DNA from: Planctomycetota bacterium
GTDB taxonomy: Bacteria; Planctomycetota; Phycisphaerae; Sedimentisphaerales; Anaerobacaceae
DNA length: 5,819 bases
NCBI GenBank assembly: GCA_022567055.1
Contig: JADFHU010000399.1
Location: 1 to 5,819, forward strand
Direction: 5' to 3'
Under the pieces are notes generated by a model. It saw only the letters and a program-made list of their open reading frames with translations. It did not search any database and was not told where the DNA came from. Below, in pieces: positions 1-5,105 of this stretch (the first letter of the stretch is position 1; the number at the start of each line of letters is the position of its first letter). Both the position numbers and the translations under genes were made by a program.

Positions 1-1
1 A

Positions 2-133
2 TCGGAAGGGGACATCACGCGTATTCGCTTCTTACAGGCGAAGGTCAACGAGAAGGTGGATATAGGCCTGTTTGAGGTCAAGCCGCCGAAAGGGTTCGGG
101 AAGCCGGAGATCATTCCACTTCGCCCAAATTAA
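2..133 (+). CDS. lolA: LolA-like outer-membrane lipoprotein carrier, C-terminal end (5' truncated by window)
   Basis: This open frame enters from the left edge and ends at TAA 131-133, leaving 43 residues. The visible pattern is Glu-Gly-Asp-Ile-Thr-Arg-Ile-Arg-Phe, then Val-Asn-Glu-Lys-Val-Asp, then Leu-Phe-Glu-Val-Lys-Pro-Pro-Lys-Gly. It resembles the last beta-strands of the LolA fold, where a 'G-x-x-T-R-I-R-F ... V-N ... x-L-F-x-F-x-x-P-x-G' pattern closes the unclosed beta-barrel. LolA is the periplasmic chaperone that carries lipoproteins from LolCDE in the inner membrane to LolB or the outer membrane. The signal peptide and most of the fold lie outside the window, so the call rests on a short C-terminal resemblance. 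Another periplasmic beta-rich protein cannot be excluded. About 160 bp separate it from the next gene, which has its own promoter, so the two are probably separate transcription units. Confidence 0.5.
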   Translation, partial: SEGDITRIRFLQAKVNEKVDIGLFEVKPPKGFGKPEIIPLRPN

Positions 134-143
134 CGTATGGAGC

Positions 144-191
144 CGATGCCACGGTCGAGGTCCGTGAGGCGTATCGGTATCCTATCTTTTT
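144..191 (+). terminator. Weak candidate terminator after the LolA-like gene
   Basis: A stem can form from GCCACGG pairing with CCGT-GA-GGC, which is seven pairs with a two-base bulge and a loop of about seven bases, at roughly 148-171. A short T run follows only about 14 bases later (186-190), so this is not a classic intrinsic terminator. It is listed because a transcription end is expected between the LolA-like gene and the promoter near 225. Confidence 0.2.
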
Positions 192-208
192 CCATGTTTT
201 TGGCCCAG

Positions 209-220
209 AAATAGCTATTT
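209..220. promoter_or_regulatory. 12-bp perfect palindrome just upstream of the -35 box
   Basis: AAATAGCTATTT is a perfect self-complementary 12-mer ending four bases before the TTGACA hexamer at 225-230. The position suits a binding site for a dimeric regulator, or an A/T-rich upstream element. No regulator is known from the sequence, and an A/T-rich 12-mer palindrome can arise by chance. Confidence 0.25.
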
Positions 221-224
221 TTCT

Positions 225-253
225 TTGACAAAACATTTTCAGGTCTGTACCCT
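225..253 (+). promoter_or_regulatory. Sigma70-type promoter for the mini-histone gene
   Basis: A perfect -35 hexamer TTGACA lies at 225-230. After exactly 17 bases comes TACCCT at 248-253, a weak -10 that keeps the first two and last consensus bases. Transcription would start near 260 and give a leader of about 35 bases before the ATG at 295. The strong -35, ideal spacing and correct placement support a housekeeping promoter; the imperfect -10 lowers certainty. Confidence 0.5.
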
Positions 254-280
254 CGCCACCACTCTATTCATTAACCCTTT

Positions 281-285
281 GGAGG
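281..285 (+). promoter_or_regulatory. Ribosome binding site GGAGG of the mini-histone gene
   Basis: GGAGG at 281-285 is a near-ideal Shine-Dalgarno core, nine bases ahead of the ATG at 295. It supports translation of a gene too short for most ORF filters. Confidence 0.75.
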
Positions 286-294
286 TTTGTTTGG

Positions 295-468
295 ATGCAA
301 GAATATGAGAAACTAAAGGTGTTGATTGCTGAGATTGAGATGGATATCAATAAGGCAGAAGGGGGAAACAAGGCGGCTGGGACGCGAGTCCGCAAGCAGA
401 TGCAGGATATCAAGCACGCCGCTCAAGAAGTCCGCAACAAAGTCCTCGAATTGAGATCCGTTACGTAG
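295..468 (+). CDS. Tail-less histone H1-like (Hc1/HctA family) protein, 57 aa
   Basis: The 57-residue protein runs from ATG 295 to TAG 466-468, with a strong GGAGG site and a promoter upstream. Residues 7-40 match the conserved core of the bacterial histone H1-like Hc1 family: a Leu/Ile-rich first helix with acidic residues, then Lys20-Ala-Glu-x-Gly-Asn-Lys-Ala-Ala-Gly-Thr-Arg-Val-Arg-Lys34, then Met-Gln-Asp-Ile-Lys40. In chlamydial HctA this core precedes a long Lys/Ala-rich DNA-binding tail. Here the protein stops at Ser-Val-Thr57 with no such tail, and the net charge is only about +2 (11 Lys/Arg against 9 Asp/Glu). Similar short proteins are known in Bacteroidetes. Nucleoid association is the family-based guess. 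A tail-less form might act as a dimerising or modulating partner rather than a DNA compactor. The family call is good; the function is inferred. Confidence 0.75.
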   Translation: MQEYEKLKVLIAEIEMDINKAEGGNKAAGTRVRKQMQDIKHAAQEVRNKVLELRSVT

Positions 469-505
469 TTTTTGCAACGACTCCACCGGAGCACCACCAT
501 TCGAG

Positions 506-533
506 GTGAACAGACCGTCTCTGTGCAGTTCAC
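506..533. repeat. Inverted repeat between the mini-histone and dehydratase genes
   Basis: GTGAAC (506-511) pairs with GTTCAC (528-533). Inside, AGA (512-514) pairs with TCT (520-522), or ACAGA (510-514) pairs with TCTGT (520-524). This forms a hairpin of about nine pairs with a five-base bulge. No T run follows, so it is not an ordinary intrinsic terminator. It sits in the 116-bp non-coding gap and could be an mRNA-stabilising hairpin, an operator or a 5' leader structure for the downstream gene. I see no other clear element or convincing promoter in this gap. Confidence 0.35.
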
Positions 534-584
534 GATAGATACGTCTTCTCGTAGATTGGCTACCCATATTACCAGAGAGTGTCA

Positions 585-1061
585 ATGCCTCCTTCCTTTC
601 TCTTCGATCTTTCCCTTCTTAACCTTCATGCTGAGCCGATCTACGACCAAGCGACCATCAACCAGGTCAACCCCCAGCGTTTTGAAATGCAGCAACTTGA
701 CGGCATACTTTGGCAGGATACTGAAAGGCACTTGATTCTCGGTTACAAGGAAGTGACCGACCAGGAGTTTTGGATCCGTGGGCATGTCCCGGGTCGTCCC
801 CTCATGCCGGGCGTCATCATGATTGAGGCGGCCGCCCAGTTGATATGCTTTTATACCAAGCATGCGCTGGGGACAGAGGGCTTTATCGGTTTTGGAGGGA
901 TCGATTCGGCCAAGTTCCGTTCAACCGTGGCGCCGGGTTCCAGGCTCATGCTACTGGCACACTGTACCAAGATCACGAGTCGAAAACACATTTTCGACGT
1001 TCAGGGTGTGGTGGACGGCACAATGGTTTTTGAGGCGACGATCGCGGGATTGAGGATATAG
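585..1061 (+). CDS. FabZ-like 3-hydroxyacyl-ACP dehydratase (hotdog fold)
   Basis: The protein is about 158 aa, against 151 aa for E. coli FabZ. Counting from the alternative GTG at 579, the dehydratase motif Gly-His-Val-Pro-Gly-Arg-Pro spans 68-74, with catalytic His69. The partner acidic residue is Glu83 in Met-Ile-Glu-Ala-Ala-Ala-Gln. Residues 106-124 (Gly-Gly-Ile-Asp-Ser-Ala-Lys-Phe-Arg ... Val-x-Pro-Gly) and the final Val-Asp-Gly-x-Met-Val-Phe-Glu-Ala-Thr strand also match FabZ. The family dehydrates (3R)-3-hydroxyacyl-ACP to trans-2-enoyl-ACP in fatty acid synthesis. The first ~45 residues extend beyond the usual FabZ start, so it may be a specialised paralog rather than the main FabZ. 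I prefer ATG 585, because AGAGAG just upstream can serve as the ribosome site; GTG 579 is the alternative. It lies 116 bp after the mini-histone gene and may be read from the same promoter. Confidence 0.85.
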   Translation: MPPSFLFDLSLLNLHAEPIYDQATINQVNPQRFEMQQLDGILWQDTERHLILGYKEVTDQEFWIRGHVPGRPLMPGVIMIEAAAQLICFYTKHALGTEGFIGFGGIDSAKFRSTVAPGSRLMLLAHCTKITSRKHIFDVQGVVDGTMVFEATIAGLRI

Positions 1062-1082
1062 GCTCCGGCGGGACACAGCCTA
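1059..1082. repeat. Inverted repeat containing the stop codons of both convergent genes
   Basis: TAGGCT (1059-1064) is the reverse complement of AGCCTA (1077-1082), with a 12-base loop. The outer TAG on the plus strand is the stop of the dehydratase, and the TAG read on the minus strand is the stop of the AsmA-like gene. The hairpin could form in both transcripts and act as a shared end-of-transcript structure, but no T run follows on either strand. A six-pair stem with this loop could also be chance. Confidence 0.3.
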
Positions 1083-4000
1083 ATGTGCAGAGGGAGTCAG
1101 GCGCCTGAGGGAATCTTCGATCATGGGCAAAGCTTGGGGGACGACTCTGGGTGACGACAAGGTGCCGGTAATATTCACCCGCATTACGGCGCCGACAACC
1201 CCCTCCGTCAGCGACTGAATGAGGCTAGGCTCGGCATAGGCCAGTCGTTTGCCCCGGGCGCTGAGTTGCAGCTCTATGTTTTCGGTCAGGAGGTTGAGGT
1301 GTCCCCTGCCCCAGAACGCCACGGATTCGCCTGACATGTCAACCTTGTCGATGACGAGTTGGTCTCCCTTTATGTAGCCGTCAAGCAGTAGGCTGTCGAA
1401 TTGGTGGTCACTCGGCTCGGTGAGTTGGAGCGTCGACAGAAGTTGAGACAGCAGCGTGGCGCGACCCACACGCATATCCGTGATGGTGAATGAGCAGCGT
1501 CCTCTCCGCGCGGCTTCGTCACCTGGGGAGAGCATCAAACTGAGTTCCGCGTTGAGGACGCCCTGTGACGCCGGCTCTGTTTCTGAAAGGCCCTCGGAGG
1601 GGCGTGCCATGAATCGGCCAAAGTCGCTTTGGGTAAGGCCCAGTTGCAGGCCCACCTGGGTCGTGCCATCCGCCCTGCGTTGGTGTTGTAGTCGTCCCAG
1701 GAGCCGGCCGCCATAGAAGTCTGCGAGGATGTCGTTGGACTGCCAGATCTTCTGATCCGGGTCGTAAGTAATCAGTGCCTGCATGTTCTCCGCGGTCTTC
1801 TCTTTGATGGTCAGGCTTTGGGCGTTCATGGCGATGGAGGCCTTTTCGAGTCCCTCCTTGCTGTGGTATTGCCCTATGACTTGAATGGACCCGGTGTAGC
1901 GGCCCTCTGTGCCGACGGCCTTGAACCGGCAATCTCTGGAGTGGAGGGTCATGTCATAGCTAAACTGGACGGCGCCGTCTGGGCGCTTGACGAGACGAAT
2001 CTCCGCTGGATCGAGTAAGACCGATCCGGTAGGAGCGAAATGCAGGAGACCATCGGACAGTTCCTGAGGCAGGGCGAGAAGGGTCTCCCGGTCCAAAGGC
2101 CAGTTGGGGGCCGTGAGCCGGATCTCCGCTGTGTTCATCGCCCCCTGTTTTAGGTCGATGCGGCCGTTGATGCTTAGACCGTGCACTTGCGTTCGAGACG
2201 TGTCACCCTTCATGGGACGGGCAACGATGTCTCGGAGGATGACGGTGTTGGCGTCTGCCGTGAATCCACCGGTCAGATCTGTGAAGGGATAGGGAAAGGC
2301 CTCCGGCGTGACAGCGGTGCCCAAGAAACGGACCTCGGCCTGGTATCGAGGACGCGACTGTTGGGCCGGTTTTTGCAGCGTGAGATCGAGAGCGATGTCT
2401 CCCGACGGTGAAAACCAATCGATTGATTTGTTGACCTGCTCCCCAAGCGCTTTCCGGGCGTTCTCTACGGAGAGTCGGGGGGATTGAACCCTGAGGTGGT
2501 ACCCGTCGAGCTGCGCCGCATCCCCCAACATGACCGTGCCTGCCACGGAGACAGGGTCCCTCCCGAAAACACCCTGGACGGCTTCAATCTCGAGAGACCG
2601 GGAACCGATGGTAACGGGCCCGCCTCGAAGCTCGCCGATGGCCAGCTTCTGGTAGGGAAGGACCAGGGAGGCGCCCTGGAAGTAGATCTCGTTTGCAAAG
2701 TGGGGACCGAGATCGTCCGGTTTGGAGGTAACGAAGATGTTGGCGCCGATTGTCCCCTGCAATTGTAGGTCCTCCAGGACCGACTGGATCTCGGGCCGGA
2801 GCGTCTGTTGTAGCGCCTGTCGCAGGGTGTCGTCCACGGGAATCCCGGTTGCCCGGATGGTCAGGTCGTAGTCGGAAGACTCGGTGTTTTGATTGAGGAT
2901 CCTACCATCCACCGTGATTTCGTGGGCTAGCCCATTTGTCCGGACGCCTGAGAACTCGATTCGGTCGTGTTGAAATACCGCCTTTCCCGTGAGATTCTGG
3001 AGGGGATAGGGAAAGCCTCGATAGGTGGCGTCGGTGCCCTTGAAGGTGACGGAGAGGGATTGATGTCGGCCCTCTGCTTTGGAGTAGCTGTGGTCATACT
3101 GAAAGCCTACGGGGCCGCTCGGATTCGCCAGCGACCAAAGCCTTTGGTTGCGGGGACTCAGCGCGTTATAGAGTTCGTCGTTCAAGATCATCCTGTCACT
3201 GGAAAGAGTGACGGTGTATTCCCGGTCCGCTCCGGTCCCCTTTCTCGAGAAGCGGATGAGCAGGGGGATGTCGTCGTGTTGACCCGTGAGTCCGGCGGTG
3301 TGCCAACCTTCATTGGAGAAATGGATTCTGCCGGCGAGGTGATCCATGCGATAGGGGAATTTGAGATCTAACACAGAGACGTCAATACAGTCGACCCATC
3401 CTTCGACCATGCTGCCCCCCAGTTTGGCTGAGTTCCCCTTCGCGGAGAGTCGAATATCGACCGTGCCTGCGGGCTGATAGCGATGCAAGAAGCCTTGGAC
3501 GCGGGCGACCGGGTCGCTGCCCTGGCCAAAGAGCCGAGGAATTAGACTGAGGGTGTCCGACTCGATTCGACGGCTGGTCTCCAGCCTACGGATGCTCATG
3601 TTGAATTCGTAGTCGGCGGCGGGGTCATAGGTGAGCTGGGCTGCCATCGCGTTGATGGTCCACACGCGCTTGCTGGAGGGGGTATCTTGAGAAGAAATGC
3701 CGCCGGTCAGAGTCACGAGTCCCGGCTTCCAATACCCTTCCAGGCGGCTTTGGCCCAGTTGCTCGACTATCGGCCCCGTCTTGATCTCAAACTTGAATCC
3801 GTTCTCTGTCATCTGATTGAGTTCGAACAGGGCGTCAATGGGGATGGCCAGGGCCAGATCTTCCACTTGGTCGGACACCCTGCTGTAGCGGAGCGTACCC
3901 TTTTCCAAGCTGATTCTGGGCATCTGTGCGCCACGACCACCGGCCATGTTGATGGCCAGATCGGACACATTCCAGCGGCCGGTGTCCAGGTCGAACTGGG

Positions 4001-4349
4001 TGTTCAGCACAAAGTCCCGCACCGTGATGTCCTGTAGTTTGGGGCGGAGGAAGAAGAGGCTCGCCTTGCTGAAGACGGCGTGCACGGACTGCGCGCGCAG
4101 GATGGTATTGTCGTAGTCGGCTTTAACCTTGGGCCGAACCACCAATCCGATGATCTCAACGGCGCCTTCCAAGCTGATGCTAGAGGACTCCACCTCGATG
4201 GTGGTGTTGGTCAAGCGGGCGATCTGGCGTCTGGCGATAGTGGGTAAATTCCAGAGCACGAAGGCGTGCCCGGATCCGAGCAACACCAGAAAGGCCACGA
4301 CCGGCCACAGCCAACGCAACCGACGTCTCTTGCGATCTTTGGCCTTCAC
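1080..4349 (-). CDS. AsmA-family inner-membrane-anchored protein, 1089 aa
   Basis: A basic N-terminus (Lys/Arg at 2-12) precedes one hydrophobic helix at about 12-32, giving a membrane anchor with roughly 1050 residues in the periplasm. The segment after it, rich in Thr-Ile-Glu-Val and Leu-Glu-Gly patterns with short beta-strands, is AsmA-like. The C-terminus (about 965-1070) shows the AsmA pattern: Phe-Asp-Ser-Leu-Leu-Leu-Asp-Gly, Gly-Arg-Gly-x-Leu-Asn-Leu, Ile-Glu-Leu-Gln-Leu-Ser and Ile-Thr-Gly-Thr-Leu-x-x-Pro. Known relatives (AsmA, TamB, YhdP, YdbH) form long hydrophobic beta-grooves that help phospholipids or proteins reach the outer membrane; that role is inferred here. About five degenerate repeats of ~118 residues fill the middle. 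The start is GTG 4349, because an in-frame stop lies at 4362-4364 and no earlier start exists. AGGCGG at 4358-4363 is eight bases upstream. The stop is 18 bp from the convergent dehydratase, and purD lies 57 bp upstream. Confidence 0.85.
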   Translation of the reverse strand: MKAKDRKRRRLRWLWPVVAFLVLLGSGHAFVLWNLPTIARRQIARLTNTTIEVESSSISLEGAVEIIGLVVRPKVKADYDNTILRAQSVHAVFSKASLFFLRPKLQDITVRDFVLNTQFDLDTGRWNVSDLAINMAGGRGAQMPRISLEKGTLRYSRVSDQVEDLALAIPIDALFELNQMTENGFKFEIKTGPIVEQLGQSRLEGYWKPGLVTLTGGISSQDTPSSKRVWTINAMAAQLTYDPAADYEFNMSIRRLETSRRIESDTLSLIPRLFGQGSDPVARVQGFLHRYQPAGTVDIRLSAKGNSAKLGGSMVEGWVDCIDVSVLDLKFPYRMDHLAGRIHFSNEGWHTAGLTGQHDDIPLLIRFSRKGTGADREYTVTLSSDRMILNDELYNALSPRNQRLWSLANPSGPVGFQYDHSYSKAEGRHQSLSVTFKGTDATYRGFPYPLQNLTGKAVFQHDRIEFSGVRTNGLAHEITVDGRILNQNTESSDYDLTIRATGIPVDDTLRQALQQTLRPEIQSVLEDLQLQGTIGANIFVTSKPDDLGPHFANEIYFQGASLVLPYQKLAIGELRGGPVTIGSRSLEIEAVQGVFGRDPVSVAGTVMLGDAAQLDGYHLRVQSPRLSVENARKALGEQVNKSIDWFSPSGDIALDLTLQKPAQQSRPRYQAEVRFLGTAVTPEAFPYPFTDLTGGFTADANTVILRDIVARPMKGDTSRTQVHGLSINGRIDLKQGAMNTAEIRLTAPNWPLDRETLLALPQELSDGLLHFAPTGSVLLDPAEIRLVKRPDGAVQFSYDMTLHSRDCRFKAVGTEGRYTGSIQVIGQYHSKEGLEKASIAMNAQSLTIKEKTAENMQALITYDPDQKIWQSNDILADFYGGRLLGRLQHQRRADGTTQVGLQLGLTQSDFGRFMARPSEGLSETEPASQGVLNAELSLMLSPGDEAARRGRCSFTITDMRVGRATLLSQLLSTLQLTEPSDHQFDSLLLDGYIKGDQLVIDKVDMSGESVAFWGRGHLNLLTENIELQLSARGKRLAYAEPSLIQSLTEGVVGAVMRVNITGTLSSPRVVPQALPMIEDSLRRLTPSAH

Positions 4350-4372
4350 TCTGCTGCCCGCCTAGCTTTCAT
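4346..4372 (-). other. Eight-codon leader ORF overlapping the AsmA-like start
   Basis: On the minus strand an ATG at 4372-4370 opens an eight-codon frame (Met-Lys-Ala-Arg-Arg-Ala-Ala-Glu) that ends at TGA 4348-4346. This stop overlaps the GTG start (4349-4347) as GTGA, an arrangement that allows translational coupling. It begins Met-Lys-Ala, like the main protein. No good ribosome site precedes its ATG, so it may be incidental. Confidence 0.25.
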
Positions 4373-4381
4373 AGAACGTAA

Positions 4382-4397
4382 GGCAAACGAATTTGCC
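4382..4397 (-). promoter_or_regulatory. UUCG-loop hairpin between purD and the AsmA-like gene
   Basis: On the minus strand GGCAAA-TTCG-TTTGCC forms a perfect six-pair stem with a UUCG tetraloop, which is often stabilising. It lies 9-24 bases after the purD stop. The following bases (TTACGTTC) are not a proper T run, so it may be a leaky terminator or an mRNA-processing or stability element that sets relative expression of the two genes. Confidence 0.4.
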
Positions 4398-4406
4398 GCT
4401 TCCAGG

Positions 4407-5060
4407 TTACGTGAACGCCTTGTTCGCGATGTCCTTACGGTAATAGGCGCCTTCAAATGTGATCCGTTCGACTGCCTCATAGGCCCTGGCCTGTGCTTCG
4501 CGGGTTGTCTGACCCAAGGCTGTCACGCCCAGGACGCGACCGCCGTTGGTCAGCACCTTGTCACCCTGCTGTTTCGTGCCCGCGTGAAAAACGACGACGT
4601 CATCGAGCCGCTCCGCTTCTTCAATACCGCTAATCTCTTTACCCTTTTCGTAGTCCCCGGGATAACCACCGGACGCCATGACCACACACACGGCGGGGCG
4701 GGGATCCCATACAAGCGTGATCTCGTCCAGCCGCTCCTCACACACCGCCTGAAAGACTTCCAGCAGATCGCTCTTGAGCCTGACCAGGATGGCCTGGATC
4801 TCCGGATCTGTCAGCGCTCGGTTGAACACCTCCACCTCATCCAAATACATTTGTTGAAAAGATTCACCAACCCAGCCGAGCTGGGCATCTCCAGTGTTGT
4901 CGACGCTGGCGTTGGGAGGGGTCGTAACAGGTTGGGTTTGGTTGCTTGGAACCGGCACACCGTTGACGAAGTTCAGGGCGCCGCCCTCAAAGGAGTAGGG
5001 CACAACACCCTGTTGATAGTTGGGCGACGAAAAGCCGCCGATGATCTTGTAGTAGTCCAC
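4407..5060 (-). CDS. purD: Chimeric frame: LamG-lectin fragment joined in frame to the PurD C-terminus
   Basis: Residues 88-217 (GTG 5060 as residue 1) are the C-terminal third of phosphoribosylamine-glycine ligase. The match includes Leu-Val-Arg-Leu-Lys-Ser-Asp-Leu, Val-Val-Met-Ala-Ser-Gly-Gly-Tyr-Pro-Gly-Asp-Tyr, Val-Phe-His-Ala-Gly-Thr, Thr-Asn-Gly-Gly-Arg-Val-Leu and Tyr-Arg-Lys-Asp-Ile-Ala, collinear with the end of the 429-aa E. coli enzyme. PurD makes glycinamide ribonucleotide from phosphoribosylamine, glycine and ATP in purine synthesis. Its first ~290 residues, with the substrate and most of the ATP-grasp domain, are absent. Residues 1-87 instead resemble the end of a LamG/concanavalin A-like domain. 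The metal-binding Glu-Phe-Asn-x-Arg-x-Gly-Asp-Pro-Glu of PurD is replaced by Glu-Val-Phe-Asn-Arg-Ala-Leu-Thr-Asp-Pro-Glu. GTG 5060 has no convincing ribosome site, and the frame stays open to 5108. This product should not be an active ligase. The PurD identity of the left part is sure; the whole frame is probably artefactual or a broken gene. Confidence 0.8.
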   Translation of the reverse strand: MDYYKIIGGFSSPNYQQGVVPYSFEGGALNFVNGVPVPSNQTQPVTTPPNASVDNTGDAQLGWVGESFQQMYLDEVEVFNRALTDPEIQAILVRLKSDLLEVFQAVCEERLDEITLVWDPRPAVCVVMASGGYPGDYEKGKEISGIEEAERLDDVVVFHAGTKQQGDKVLTNGGRVLGVTALGQTTREAQARAYEAVERITFEGAYYRKDIANKAFT

Positions 5061-5105
5061 CGAATCCGCGGCGTTGGTGGTGACCTGCGAGCAAGATGCC
5101 GAGTG
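4797..5105 (-). other. LamG / concanavalin A-like lectin domain, C-terminal fragment
   Basis: Read on the minus strand, this stretch includes Leu-Asn-Phe-Val-Asn-Gly-Val-Pro-Val, then a Pro/Thr-rich spacer, then Leu-Gly-Trp, and finally Tyr-Leu-Asp-Glu-Val-Glu-Val-Phe-Asn-Arg-Ala-Leu-Thr-Asp-Pro-Glu-Ile-Gln-Ala-Ile. The 'VNGV' strand followed by 'x-D-E-V-x-[VI]-[FY]-N-R-A-L-[ST]-x-x-E-I-Q' is the typical end of LamG (Laminin G-like, jelly-roll) domains of secreted or surface proteins that bind carbohydrate. Only about the last 100 residues exist: no N-terminal strands, signal peptide or plausible start. The frame is stopped by TAA at 5106-5108. It is a gene interior from a different protein, placed directly against purD. 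Confidence 0.6.

Noticed and set aside
313..585. Minus-strand 90-codon frame across the mini-histone gene
   Set aside because: It is antisense to a gene with a strong ribosome site, a promoter and a family match, and I see no supporting start signal.
472..735. Plus-strand 87-codon frame overlapping the dehydratase start
   Set aside because: It is out of frame with the clear FabZ-like protein, its sequence is low-complexity and Ser/Thr/Arg-rich, and it lacks a ribosome site.
1519..1932. Minus-strand 137-codon frame within the AsmA-like gene
   Set aside because: The Arg/Pro/His/Gly-rich composition is typical of an alternate frame of GC-rich coding DNA. The AsmA frame is continuous and carries the expected patterns.
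4350..4372. A frameshift at the AsmA-like start, linking the Met-Lys-Ala mini-frame to the main protein
   Set aside because: GTG 4349 already gives a normal basic N-terminus plus membrane helix, and AGGCGG sits at a good distance. No frameshift is needed.
4407..5105. A genuine bifunctional lectin-PurD enzyme
   Set aside because: A cytosolic ligase lacking its substrate and ATP-grasp domains, fused to part of a secreted-type lectin domain with no start signal, makes little biological sense. A chimeric join explains it better.
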